Source of the DNA: VRUE01 sp040901495 | GTDB taxonomy: Bacteria; Actinomycetota; Thermoleophilia; Solirubrobacterales; 70-9 | Direction: 5' to 3' | Length of the DNA stretch: 23,412 bases | NCBI GenBank assembly: GCA_040901495.1 | Contig: JBBDYO010000051.1 | Coordinates: 1 to 23,412, forward strand | Made by a program: the position numbers and the translations under genes | Shown: positions 10,380 through 18,470 of the stretch, piece after piece | How positions within the stretch are numbered: the stretch's first letter is position 1 | How the letters are laid out: every line of letters starts with the position of its first letter | The notes under the pieces: generated by a model | Databases searched by the model: none | What the model was told of the DNA's origin: nothing | What the model saw: the letters and a program-made list of their open reading frames with translations, nothing else

Positions 10380-10568
10380 CTATGCCGATTGAGACTGAGC
10401 TGCCCAACGCGGGGGGCGCATCAGGAGGACCGGCTGGCGGGGTGGGACCAGCCCCTCGGGCCGGTTGGGCCGAAACGTCGTGCAGGGCTCCTCCAGCTCG
10501 AGCGCGCAGAGTTGGTTCTTGCGGAAGTAACAGTCCTCGCAACTCGACGGCTTTGGCTTACGCGGCAT
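10380..10568 (-). CDS. Small four-cysteine protein of unknown function
   Basis: A 62-residue protein starting MPRKPKPSSC. Four cysteines at residues 10, 13, 21 and 29 (CEDC, LCAL, PCTT) are spaced C-x2-C-x7-C-x7-C, a pattern able to hold zinc or an Fe-S cluster. A basic N-terminus precedes them and a Pro/Arg-rich tail follows. Codon use has the strong third-position G/C of real genes here, and the frame is not antisense to any other gene. An in-frame ATG six codons upstream exists, but MPRK is preferred because the extra residues show no pattern. It lies between hsp20 and a divergently transcribed hydroxylase gene. I do not recognise a named family, and I infer no function. Confidence 0.6.
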   Translation of the reverse strand: MPRKPKPSSCEDCYFRKNQLCALELEEPCTTFRPNRPEGLVPPRQPVLLMRPPRWAAQSQSA

Positions 10569-10611
10569 GGCGGCGCATACTGGCACCGATCCGTTGCATT
10601 CGTGGCGGCCA

Positions 10612-10673
10612 TTTCCGCAAAGCGCAACGTCTTTGACACAGATCCGTCACAGGTTCTTTGCGTTTTGCGGAAA
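10612..10673. promoter_or_regulatory. Long inverted repeat in a divergent promoter region
   Basis: TTTCCGCAAAGCGCAA (10612-10627) is repeated inverted as TTGCGTTTTGCGGAAA (10658-10673), 15 of 16 positions complementary, with a 30-bp spacer. Inside the spacer are TGAC and GTCA (10634-10637, 10646-10649), almost centred on the same axis, and a consensus TTGACA (10633-10638). The element sits between the divergent four-Cys and hydroxylase genes, so a dimeric regulator covering both promoters is plausible; a cruciform or small repeat element is the alternative. Confidence 0.5.
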
Positions 10674-10705
10674 GGGGGTCGTCCGTCGCTACCATTCGCC
10701 TGCGG

Positions 10706-11332
10706 ATGGACGCCCAGGATCGCACCGACAAGCTCGCCGCTTCGCCCCAGCTCTTTGAGAGCGAATTCCTCAACTTCTTCTCGCGGGTGCACCCGGCGAT
10801 CCCAGCCGTGATCTTCGTCCCGGTGGTCGTCGCGATGGAGTGGCTCGGAGCGGATCGCGGCCTCGGCGCCTGGCAGCTGGCGCTGTTGACCCTGGGCGGC
10901 GTCGGCATCTGGACGCTAACGGAGTACTGGCTGCACCGGCTCGTCTTCCACTGGGAGCCCGACAACGCCTTCGGCCGCAGGATGCACTTCATCATCCACG
11001 GGATCCACCACGACCATCCCAACGACAAGTTGCGCCTGGTCATGCCACCCGCTGTAGCGATCCCGCTGGCAGCCCTTTTCTTCGCCGCCTTCATGCTCAT
11101 CTTCGGCGCCCCGGCGGCATACCCGCTGTTCGCCGGCCTGATCGGGGGCTATCTGGTCTACGACTACATGCACTACTACGTACACCACTTCGTGCCCAAA
11201 TCACAGCTGGGGAAACGGCTGCGCGAGCAGCACATGCGCCACCACTTCCAAGACCACCGCTTTGGGTACGGCGTTTCCTCGCCGCTCTGGGACGTCGTCT
11301 TTCGCACCCTTCCCGGAAAACGTCGTAGTTAG
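10706..11332 (+). CDS. Fatty acid 2-hydroxylase-like enzyme (sterol desaturase superfamily)
   Basis: A 208-residue integral-membrane di-iron oxygenase. The histidine clusters are all present: EYWLHRLVFH (73-82), HFIIHGIHHDHPND (94-107), YDYMHYYVHH (152-161) and EQHMRHHF (174-181), followed by GYGVSSPLWDVVF, which closely follows the order and wording of eukaryotic fatty acid 2-hydroxylase (FA2H/Scs7) catalytic domains. There are four hydrophobic segments (about 31-47, 57-72, 112-135, 137-153). The N-terminal cytochrome b5 domain of the eukaryotic enzymes is missing, so a separate electron donor is needed. The likely reaction is O2-dependent alpha-hydroxylation of a fatty acyl chain in membrane lipid. 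I chose ATG 10706; a TTG at 10658 is in frame but falls inside the inverted repeat. TACCAT (10690-10695) lies 10 nt before the ATG. Confidence 0.88.
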   Translation: MDAQDRTDKLAASPQLFESEFLNFFSRVHPAIPAVIFVPVVVAMEWLGADRGLGAWQLALLTLGGVGIWTLTEYWLHRLVFHWEPDNAFGRRMHFIIHGIHHDHPNDKLRLVMPPAVAIPLAALFFAAFMLIFGAPAAYPLFAGLIGGYLVYDYMHYYVHHFVPKSQLGKRLREQHMRHHFQDHRFGYGVSSPLWDVVFRTLPGKRRS

Positions 11333-11400
11333 ATCCCCAGCCCAGCGGACGCTTGGTTGACTTTCTGCAAAGTCCGCCGCCGCCATCGTTTTTGAATGGC

Positions 11401-11510
11401 TATAGTCACTGCTTGACTGCACGGTGACCAGTCACAGTAAAGAGAACTTTTCACTGTGCAATACCAGCTTGACAATGCCGCCGAACCCGTTCGGGGAACA
11501 CGGCGGGACG
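11401..11510 (+). promoter_or_regulatory. Promoter and structured leader of the AT-hook/winged-helix gene
   Basis: TATAGT at 11401-11406 is among the best -10 matches in the window; a TTGACT follows at 11413-11418. Three palindromes come before the start codon: GTGAC-CA-GTCAC (11424-11435), CACAGTAAAG...CTTTTCACTGTG (11433-11458) and CCGAAC-CC-GTTCGG (11481-11494). The exact transcription start cannot be fixed. The palindromes may be operators or leader-RNA hairpins. Confidence 0.4.
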
Positions 11511-11524
11511 AAAGGAATCATCTA

Positions 11525-11908
11525 ATGCCCAGTACCAGTCACGTTCTCGACGAGGCACGCAACCTTCTGCAGAAGCGCCTCGCGGAGTTGGATGAGGAGC
11601 GCAAGCGCCTGGAGAGTGCCCTCTCCGAGCTCGGCGGAAAAGTGACCGGCGGTGGCCGCCGGGGACGTCCGGCGAAAAAACGCTCCGCCGGCAAAACGTC
11701 GAAAGGCGCACCTCGCCGGCGCCGGCGCAAAGGCGGCACTCGGGCCGATCAGGCCGTGAAGTTGGTGGAGCAAAATCCGGGCATCAGCGCTTCGGAGATC
11801 GCCAAGTCGATGAAAATCAAGCCCAACTATCTCTACCGTGTCCTCAGCGACCTCGAGAAAGAGGGACGGGTGAAGAAGAAGGGGCGCGCGTACCAGCCCG
11901 GTAAGTAG
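11525..11908 (+). CDS. Basic coiled-coil/AT-hook/winged-helix DNA-binding protein
   Basis: A 127-residue, strongly basic protein. Residues 5-37 form a charged coiled-coil helix (NLLQKRLAELDEERKRLESA), likely a dimerisation element. Residues 44-52 contain RRGRPAKK, an AT-hook core (RGRP) flanked by basic residues, within a Lys/Arg/Gly/Ser linker reaching residue 73 (PRRRRRKGG). Residues 74-125 look like a winged helix: DQAVKLVEQNPGISASEIAK, then MKIKPNYLYRVLSDLEKEG and the wing VKKKGRAYQPG. The build suggests a nucleoid-associated or architectural regulator. This is an inference from domains only. The start is supported by AAAGGA (11511-11516) 8 nt upstream. The leader is rich in palindromes, which fits autoregulation. 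It converges on mdh across a shared terminator. Confidence 0.8.
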   Translation: MPSTSHVLDEARNLLQKRLAELDEERKRLESALSELGGKVTGGGRRGRPAKKRSAGKTSKGAPRRRRRKGGTRADQAVKLVEQNPGISASEIAKSMKIKPNYLYRVLSDLEKEGRVKKKGRAYQPGK

Positions 11909-11930
11909 CGCCGCTTCTCACGCCAGCTTT

Positions 11931-11979
11931 AGAAAAGGCCGGCCCTCTGGGGCCGGNNNNNNNNNNCCCCCCCTTTTCT
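11931..11979. terminator. Bidirectional rho-independent terminator interrupted by an N gap
   Basis: AGAAAAGG (11931-11938), CCGGCCC (11939-11945), a TCTG loop, then GGGCCGG (11950-11956); after the Ns, CCTTTTCT (11972-11979) is the exact inverse of AGAAAAGG. With the gap closed, this reads as a long GC stem with A and T tracts on either side, serving both the 11525-11908 gene and mdh. Confidence 0.8.
11957..11966. other. Assembly gap of 10 Ns
   Basis: Ten Ns followed by a run of seven Cs. The gap lies in the 3' arm of the terminator hairpin, a place where sequencing commonly fails. The length is probably a placeholder, so true spacing here is unknown. Confidence 0.98.
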
Positions 11980-12023
11980 GTGCTGACAGCCGTACATACC
12001 GAAGCGATATGTGAGTGGGCTCT

Positions 12024-13010
12024 CTATATGAGGCCGAGCTGACGTACCGCATCGCGCTCCTCACCGAGCTCCGCGGCGCTGGCGTCGATCCGCCGGCGCG
12101 AGAAGTCCGGCACCTCGAGGCCCTCGGCGACCGACCACTCACCGTTCGCGCAGGAGCACGGCAGGCCGGCGACGATTCCCTCCTCGACGCCGTAAGAGCC
12201 GTCGGTCGGCACACCCATCGAGACCCAGTCGCCCTCGGGGGTGCCCAACACCCAATCCCTGACGTGGTCGATCGCCGCGTTCGCGGCCGAAGCCACGCTG
12301 GACGCACCGCGCGCCTCGATGATCGCCGCGCCCCGTTTCGCCACCCGCGGGATGAACTCATCCGCGATCCACGCCTCGTCGTCGACCGCGTCCCAGGCGC
12401 TCTCACCGTTCACCTTCGCGTTGACCAGATCCGGGTACTGAGTGGTGGAGTGATTGCCCCAGACGGTCATGCTGGTGACATCTGAGACCTTCTTGCCGAC
12501 CTTGTTGGCGAGCTGAGCGATCGCCCGGTTGTGGTCGAGGCGCATCATCGCGGTGAAGCGCTCGCGCGGCACCCCGTCGGCGTTCGACATCGCGATCAGG
12601 CAGTTGGTGTTGGCGGGATTGCCAACCACGAGGATCCTGACGTCGTCCGCGGCACCCGCCGCGATCGCTTCGCCCTGGGGCTTGAAGATGCCTCCGTTTG
12701 CCTCGAGCAGGTCGGCGCGCTCCATGCCGGGCCCACGCGGACGGGCCCCCACGAGCAGGCCCACGTTGCATCCCTGGAAAGCCTGCTTGGGGTCGTCGAA
12801 GATGTCGACCTTCGACAGCAGCGGGAAGGCGCAGTCGTCCAGCTCCATCGCGGTGCCCTCCGCCGCCTTGACCGCATCCGGGATCTCCAGCAGGCTCAGC
12901 TCGACCGGCGTATCGGGGCCGAGCATCTGGCCACTGGCAATCCGGAACAGCAGCGCGTAGCCAATCTGCCCAGCCGCGCCTGTAACTGTGACTTTTACGG
13001 GAGTGCTCAC
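12024..13010 (-). CDS. mdh: Malate dehydrogenase
   Basis: A 328-residue NAD(P)-dependent malate dehydrogenase, converting malate and oxaloacetate in the TCA cycle. The Rossmann glycine motif is GAAGQIG (11-17). The mobile substrate loop PRGPGMERADLL (91-102) supplies Arg92 and Arg98 for the dicarboxylate, distinguishing it from lactate dehydrogenase. VVGNPANTN (128-136) and the catalytic pair D159 (MRLDHNR) and H187 (WGNHSTTQYPD) are intact. Length and motifs match the cytosolic-type MDH common in actinobacteria and Thermus. It starts with GTG, supported by AGGAG 7 nt upstream, and lies 30 bp after icd, so the two form an operon. Transcription ends at the terminator near 11931-11979. Confidence 0.97.
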   Translation of the reverse strand: MSTPVKVTVTGAAGQIGYALLFRIASGQMLGPDTPVELSLLEIPDAVKAAEGTAMELDDCAFPLLSKVDIFDDPKQAFQGCNVGLLVGARPRGPGMERADLLEANGGIFKPQGEAIAAGAADDVRILVVGNPANTNCLIAMSNADGVPRERFTAMMRLDHNRAIAQLANKVGKKVSDVTSMTVWGNHSTTQYPDLVNAKVNGESAWDAVDDEAWIADEFIPRVAKRGAAIIEARGASSVASAANAAIDHVRDWVLGTPEGDWVSMGVPTDGSYGVEEGIVAGLPCSCANGEWSVAEGLEVPDFSRRRIDASAAELGEERDAVRQLGLI

Positions 13011-13040
13011 AAATCGTCTCCTGGTAATTGGGGGTTGGAC

Positions 13041-14255
13041 CTACGCCATCGCCTTCTGAAGGTTCTCGTCGATTGATGTAAGGAACTCCTGTGTGGTCTG
13101 GAACTCCTGATCGCTGCCGACGAGCAACGCGAGGTCTTTGGTCATCTTGCCGCTTTCGACTGTCTCTACACATACGCGCTCGAGCGTCGCGGCAAAGTCG
13201 GATACCTCAGGGGTGTCGTCCATCCGGCCGCGGGCGGCAAGGCCCCGCGTCCAAGCGAAGATCGACGCAATCGGATTGGTCGAGGTGGGCTTGCCCTCCT
13301 GATGCTGCCGGTAGTGACGGGTAACGGTGCCGTGCGCCGCCTCCGCCTCGACGGTCTTGCCATCGGCGCTCATCAGCACGCTGGTCATCAGGCCCAGCGA
13401 ACCGAACCCCTGGGCGACGGTGTCGGACTGAACATCGCCGTCGTAGTTCTTGCAGGCCCAGACGTACCCCCCCTCCCACTTCAGCGCCGCGGCGACCATG
13501 TCGTCGATCAGCCGGTGTTCGTAGCTGATGCCGGCGGCCTCGAAGTCCGCTTTGAACTCGTCCTCGTAGACCTCGGCGAAGATGTCCTTGAAGCGCCCGT
13601 CGTAGCGCTTCATGATCGTGTTCTTGGTCGAGAGGTAGACCGGATAGCCGCGGTCCAGCCCGTATCGCATCGAGGCACGGGCGAAATCGCGGATCGAGTC
13701 ATCGAGGTTGTACATCGCCATCGCGATGCCGCCACTGGGGAAGTCGTACACATTGAGCTCGACCGGGTCGGAGCCGTCCTTTGGTGTGTAGGTGAGCGTC
13801 AGCTTCCCCTCTCCGGGAACGACCAGGTCGGTTGCCCGGTACTGATCGCCGAAGGCATGGCGGCCGATCACGATCGGCTTCGTCCAGCCGGGCACCAGCC
13901 GCGGGATGTTGGAGATCACGATCGGCTCGCGGAAGATGACGCCCCCGAGGATGTTGCGGATCGTCCCGTTCGGAGAGCGATACATCTCCTTCAATCCGAA
14001 CTCCTCGACCCGTGCCTCGTCGGGAGTGATCGTCGCGCACTTGACGCCGACGCCGTGCTGCTTGATCGCTTCCGCCGCTTCGACCGTGATCCGGTCCTCG
14101 GTCGCGTCCCGGCTCTCGATTCCCAGGTCGAAGTACACGAAGTCGACGTCGACGTAGGGCAGGATCAGCTGCTCTTTGATGAACGACCAGATGATCCGGG
14201 TCATCTCGTCGCCGTCGAGCTCGACGATCGGGTTCTTGACTTTGATCTTCTCCAC
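13041..14255 (-). CDS. icd: NADP-dependent isocitrate dehydrogenase
   Basis: A 404-residue isocitrate dehydrogenase of the homodimeric type shared with eukaryotes, which oxidatively decarboxylates isocitrate to 2-oxoglutarate. Substrate-binding residues are in SPNGTIRN (94-101) and GRHAFGDQYRATD (131-143); metal-binding aspartates are in the CKNYDGDVQSD segment. The C-terminal half carries the AHGTVTRHY NADP-binding stretch. The start is GTG at 14255. A TAGCAT box (plus coordinates 14265-14270) lies 9 nt before it and there is no Shine-Dalgarno. It is the first gene of an icd-mdh operon and diverges from the acyl-CoA dehydrogenase gene with only 26 bp between the two start codons. Confidence 0.97.
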   Translation of the reverse strand: MEKIKVKNPIVELDGDEMTRIIWSFIKEQLILPYVDVDFVYFDLGIESRDATEDRITVEAAEAIKQHGVGVKCATITPDEARVEEFGLKEMYRSPNGTIRNILGGVIFREPIVISNIPRLVPGWTKPIVIGRHAFGDQYRATDLVVPGEGKLTLTYTPKDGSDPVELNVYDFPSGGIAMAMYNLDDSIRDFARASMRYGLDRGYPVYLSTKNTIMKRYDGRFKDIFAEVYEDEFKADFEAAGISYEHRLIDDMVAAALKWEGGYVWACKNYDGDVQSDTVAQGFGSLGLMTSVLMSADGKTVEAEAAHGTVTRHYRQHQEGKPTSTNPIASIFAWTRGLAARGRMDDTPEVSDFAATLERVCVETVESGKMTKDLALLVGSDQEFQTTQEFLTSIDENLQKAMA

Positions 14256-14281
14256 GGCGCGGCGATGCTATCGATGCGACA
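14256..14281. promoter_or_regulatory. Compact 26-bp divergent promoter between icd and the acyl-CoA dehydrogenase gene
   Basis: Both -10 candidates overlap: TG-C-TATCGA on the plus strand (extended -10, hexamer 14269-14274, 7 nt before the ATG) and TAGCAT on the minus strand (14265-14270, 9 nt before the GTG). Both -35 regions would fall inside the opposite coding sequence. Overlap means the two polymerases would compete. Confidence 0.45.
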
Positions 14282-15961
<1,680 letters not shown>

Positions 15962-15990
15962 CCCCTAGCCCCAGCTCCGGCGGGTAGAGG

Positions 15991-17067
15991 TCAGCTTGAA
16001 TTGACGGTGCGAGATTGAGCAGGCTCACCTGTACGCGTAAACAACGCGGGGGTGTTGCTCTCGTGCGCCGGTAGCTCTTTTGGCGGTGGTGACTGTCGAT
16101 ATCTCGATTTCGCGTATTCCTGAGCAGCAACCTTGGTCGAGTGCCAAGCGTTTCCTTTCTTGACAGCCTCAAGGCGACCCCGCTGGACCGCCAATGTGAG
16201 GGCGTTCCGAGACAAACCAGCAGTCCCAGCAAGAGCGCTTATGGGAATCAACTTATGAGGCCCTGCAAGAGAAGGCAGAATGAATCGATCGATGCTTTGC
16301 TTGATCGAGCGTGCCAGCAACTCCCCGAGTGCACCGCAATCGCCGGAGTCAGCCCGCCGGAGCGCAGCGAGATAGCGATCCCTCTCGCCCTTGTAAATAA
16401 CTGCCGGGGGATATCCGTGGCGAACGAGGAGCAGGTTCAGTACGAGACGACCCACGCGCCCATTGCCGTCGCGGAACGGATGGATTCGCTCAAAAGCGGC
16501 ATGTAGATCAGCGAAATCCTCAATGACGTGGCGCTCATTTGATGACCGCCACGCCGCACCATTCACTCGATCAACCCAATCGGTCACTGCAGCTGGCACA
16601 TCGGGCCAACTCGGGGGTCTCATCCCACCATCAAAAGGCTCAATCTCCTTGCGGCGATATGCGCCAGGACCCTCGCGAGAGTCGAGCTGATCGGGAGGAA
16701 AGTAAGCCCATACGGTCTCAACGGCGATCTCGTGGATCTCGCGAATCTCTGTAGCGGTTATCTGCACAGGGCCGTGCTCACGAGCCTGTGTGTAAACCCA
16801 CTCAGCAGCCTTTCCATAACCCTGAACCTCCAGATAGGCCTTCATTTCCTTGCTTCCAACTGCTTTGCCCGTCTCAAGCAGGAGCTGTACCTCTCGGAAT
16901 ACGAGCGTGTTCCCCTCCATTGCCGTGGAGTGATGCGCCTCCTCATGCCAAATGTCCTTCCAAATTGCGCTCGCCTCGGCGGGCACGGGCAAGCCGCCCA
17001 CGCTGGCCAGGCCATCGACCGACGTCTCTAGCCGCTTGTAGATCGTGTCTCTGCTCGGACGGGGCAT
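15991..17067 (-). CDS. Fic-domain AMP-transferase (class II) with C-terminal DNA-binding-like domain
   Basis: A 358-residue Fic protein. The catalytic loop HPFRDGNGR (196-204) is intact, with His196 as base, so AMP transfer from ATP to a protein hydroxyl is expected. The inhibitory helix motif S-x3-E-G is N-terminal (Ser47-Glu51-Gly52, in HHSTAMEGNT), which places it in class II, where autoinhibition is within one chain. Residues 272-322 (PISALAGTAGLSRNALTLAV, then KKGNAWHSTK) resemble a helix-turn-helix of the excisionase type. The tail is disordered and Pro/Ser-rich. Codon use is less G/C-biased than in neighbours and the upstream region is AT-rich, suggesting acquisition. A TATCTT box (17074-17079) is 6 nt before the ATG; no Shine-Dalgarno. 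The protein target is unknown. Confidence 0.93.
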   Translation of the reverse strand: MPRPSRDTIYKRLETSVDGLASVGGLPVPAEASAIWKDIWHEEAHHSTAMEGNTLVFREVQLLLETGKAVGSKEMKAYLEVQGYGKAAEWVYTQAREHGPVQITATEIREIHEIAVETVWAYFPPDQLDSREGPGAYRRKEIEPFDGGMRPPSWPDVPAAVTDWVDRVNGAAWRSSNERHVIEDFADLHAAFERIHPFRDGNGRVGRLVLNLLLVRHGYPPAVIYKGERDRYLAALRRADSGDCGALGELLARSIKQSIDRFILPSLAGPHKLIPISALAGTAGLSRNALTLAVQRGRLEAVKKGNAWHSTKVAAQEYAKSRYRQSPPPKELPAHESNTPALFTRTGEPAQSRTVNSS

Positions 17068-17193
17068 TTGACTAAGATATCAACTTGACTAGATTCTTAG
17101 TCAAACTTTCGGAAAAGGGGACCTAAAACCCGCTTGATAGCAGGGTAAAAAGGAGGTTGACTACGATATGGCAGAATAAATAGCCCTAGTCAA
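17068..17193. promoter_or_regulatory. Five TTGACTA units upstream of the Fic gene
   Basis: TTGACTA occurs at 17068-17074, 17085-17091 and 17157-17163, and inverted (TAGTCAA) at 17098-17104 and 17187-17193. Two copies extend to TTGACTA-n-GATAT, and 17085-17104 is a 7-bp-arm hairpin. Read on the minus strand, the inverted copies give TTGACT as -35, and the copy at 17098-17104 is 17 bp from GATATC, so promoter and operator are interwoven. The stretch is distinctly AT-rich. Confidence 0.6.
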
Positions 17194-17195
17194 AC

Positions 17196-17237
17196 TTGGC
17201 ACTCTTGAGTTTTTCTGCCTGAGAGTGCCAAAGGCAG
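17196..17237. repeat. Two overlapping, mutually exclusive hairpins
   Basis: TTGGCACTC (17196-17204) pairs with GAGTGCCAA (17223-17231), 9-bp perfect arms with an 18-base spacer. CTGCCT (17215-17220) pairs with AGGCAG (17232-17237). The two cannot form together. The first resembles CIRCE half-sites but with twice the normal spacer. It lies in the 3' region of the site-2 protease gene and upstream of Fic on the same strand. Confidence 0.5.
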
Positions 17238-17294
17238 TTAAGACGCGCGGATGAAGCTTGGAGGCACATCCAGCGATCACTCGAGTGCTAGGTG

Positions 17295-18470
17295 CTAGAT
17301 CTGCTCGCCGGTAGCGGTATCGCGGAGGGCTCGGCCGATTTGGCCGGCGGTGACGACGCCCGAGAGTCGGCCGTCGGAGTCGACGACCATCAGGGCGCCG
17401 AAGCGGCGCAGGGCCTGATTGCCCAGCAGCGAGTCGAGTGGGGCATCGTCCTGAACCCGGAAGGTGTCGTCGTCGAACTCGACCAAGTCGGAGACGAGGG
17501 AGGTGGAGCGCGAGACCTCGGGCACCTCATCCGCCCGGTCGCGAACCAACAGCCCCAGGAAGCGATGGGCCGTGTCGACGACGGGGAACCATGACCACTG
17601 GTAGCGCAGGAAGTAGCGGTCGAGGGCCTCCTCCACGCTCAGCTCGCTCGGGATCACAACCGGTTCGCGGTCCATGACGTCGGCGACCCGCATCCCCTCA
17701 ATCGGAGCGGTGAATCGCGTCTGCATCGAGGCCGCCTTGGCTGAGCCGTTGATCACCAGCCCGATCACCCCCAGCCAGATGCCGCTGAAGACGTAGCCGT
17801 CGAGGACCAGCACGAGGCCCCCCGCCATGAAGAGGTAGGCGAAGACGCGCCCGAGGTTGGCCGCGAAGCGAGTCGCGGAGCTGCGGTCGCCGGTACGCCA
17901 CCAGGCGATCGCGCGGACGATGCGGCCGCCGTCCATCGGGAACGCCGGCAGCAGGTTGAAGACGAGGACAAGCGCATTGATCGAGGCGAGCCAGCCGATC
18001 ATCGCCAGCACGCCGGAGACGCCGGAGTCGCTCTCTATCAGCACCGCCTTCCAGAACCCGTCGGCACCGGCGGCGATGACCCCGACCGCGGCCAGGACGA
18101 CGACGATCGCGAGGGTCACCAGCGGCCCCCCGACCGCAACCTTGAACTCGGTCATCGGGCCGTCCGACTCCCGGTCCATTCGGGCCATCCCGCCAAAGAT
18201 CCAGAGCTGGATGCTGGAGATGCCGATCCCGTTGCGCAGGGCGACGACCGCGTGGCCAAGCTCGTGCAGGAGGATCGAGCCGAAGAAGCCGAAGGCGCTG
18301 ACCACAGCCAGGATGAACGCCGTCGAGGAAGAGCTCTCCTCCCCGAGCACGTCCCCGTAGAACTGCGAAAGCCAGAAGATCACCAGGAAGAGGACCAGGA
18401 ACCAGGACCAGTCGACCGAGATCCGGATCCCACGCAGGTGAAAGAGGGTGAAAGAGCGGCCTTCGGGCAT
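17295..18470 (-). CDS. Site-2 protease family (M50) membrane metalloprotease with CBS pair
   Basis: A 391-residue intramembrane zinc protease. The zinc motif HELGH (69-73) sits in a TM segment (about 53-80), and the second ligand motif NLLPAFPMDGG (172-182) supplies Asp180. Six or so TM segments cover residues 20-235. Two CBS domains follow (about 255-385, beginning VADVMDREPVVIP and ending LMVVDSDGRLSGVVTAGQIG), which in this subgroup may sense adenine nucleotides. Such proteases cut membrane-anchored regulators, for example anti-sigma factors, but no candidate substrate is nearby. TACCAT (plus 18478-18483) lies 7 nt before the ATG and there is no Shine-Dalgarno. It diverges from the M28 peptidase gene, 37 bp away. 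Confidence 0.95.
   Translation of the reverse strand: MPEGRSFTLFHLRGIRISVDWSWFLVLFLVIFWLSQFYGDVLGEESSSSTAFILAVVSAFGFFGSILLHELGHAVVALRNGIGISSIQLWIFGGMARMDRESDGPMTEFKVAVGGPLVTLAIVVVLAAVGVIAAGADGFWKAVLIESDSGVSGVLAMIGWLASINALVLVFNLLPAFPMDGGRIVRAIAWWRTGDRSSATRFAANLGRVFAYLFMAGGLVLVLDGYVFSGIWLGVIGLVINGSAKAASMQTRFTAPIEGMRVADVMDREPVVIPSELSVEEALDRYFLRYQWSWFPVVDTAHRFLGLLVRDRADEVPEVSRSTSLVSDLVEFDDDTFRVQDDAPLDSLLGNQALRRFGALMVVDSDGRLSGVVTAGQIGRALRDTATGEQI

Noticed and set aside
10658..10706. Upstream TTG start for the hydroxylase
   Set aside because: The added 16 residues lack conservation-like features and would be encoded by the inverted repeat arm and the -10 box.
11918..12406. Minus-strand frame crossing the N gap
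   Set aside because: It passes through unknown bases and is out of frame with mdh, which covers most of it.
17068..17193. CRISPR array or plasmid origin iterons
   Set aside because: Units are only 7 bp, irregularly spaced and in both orientations; no Rep gene or Cas gene is present.
17196..17231. True HrcA/CIRCE operator
   Set aside because: The spacer is 18 rather than 9 and no chaperone gene is adjacent, so it is kept only as a lead, not as an annotation.
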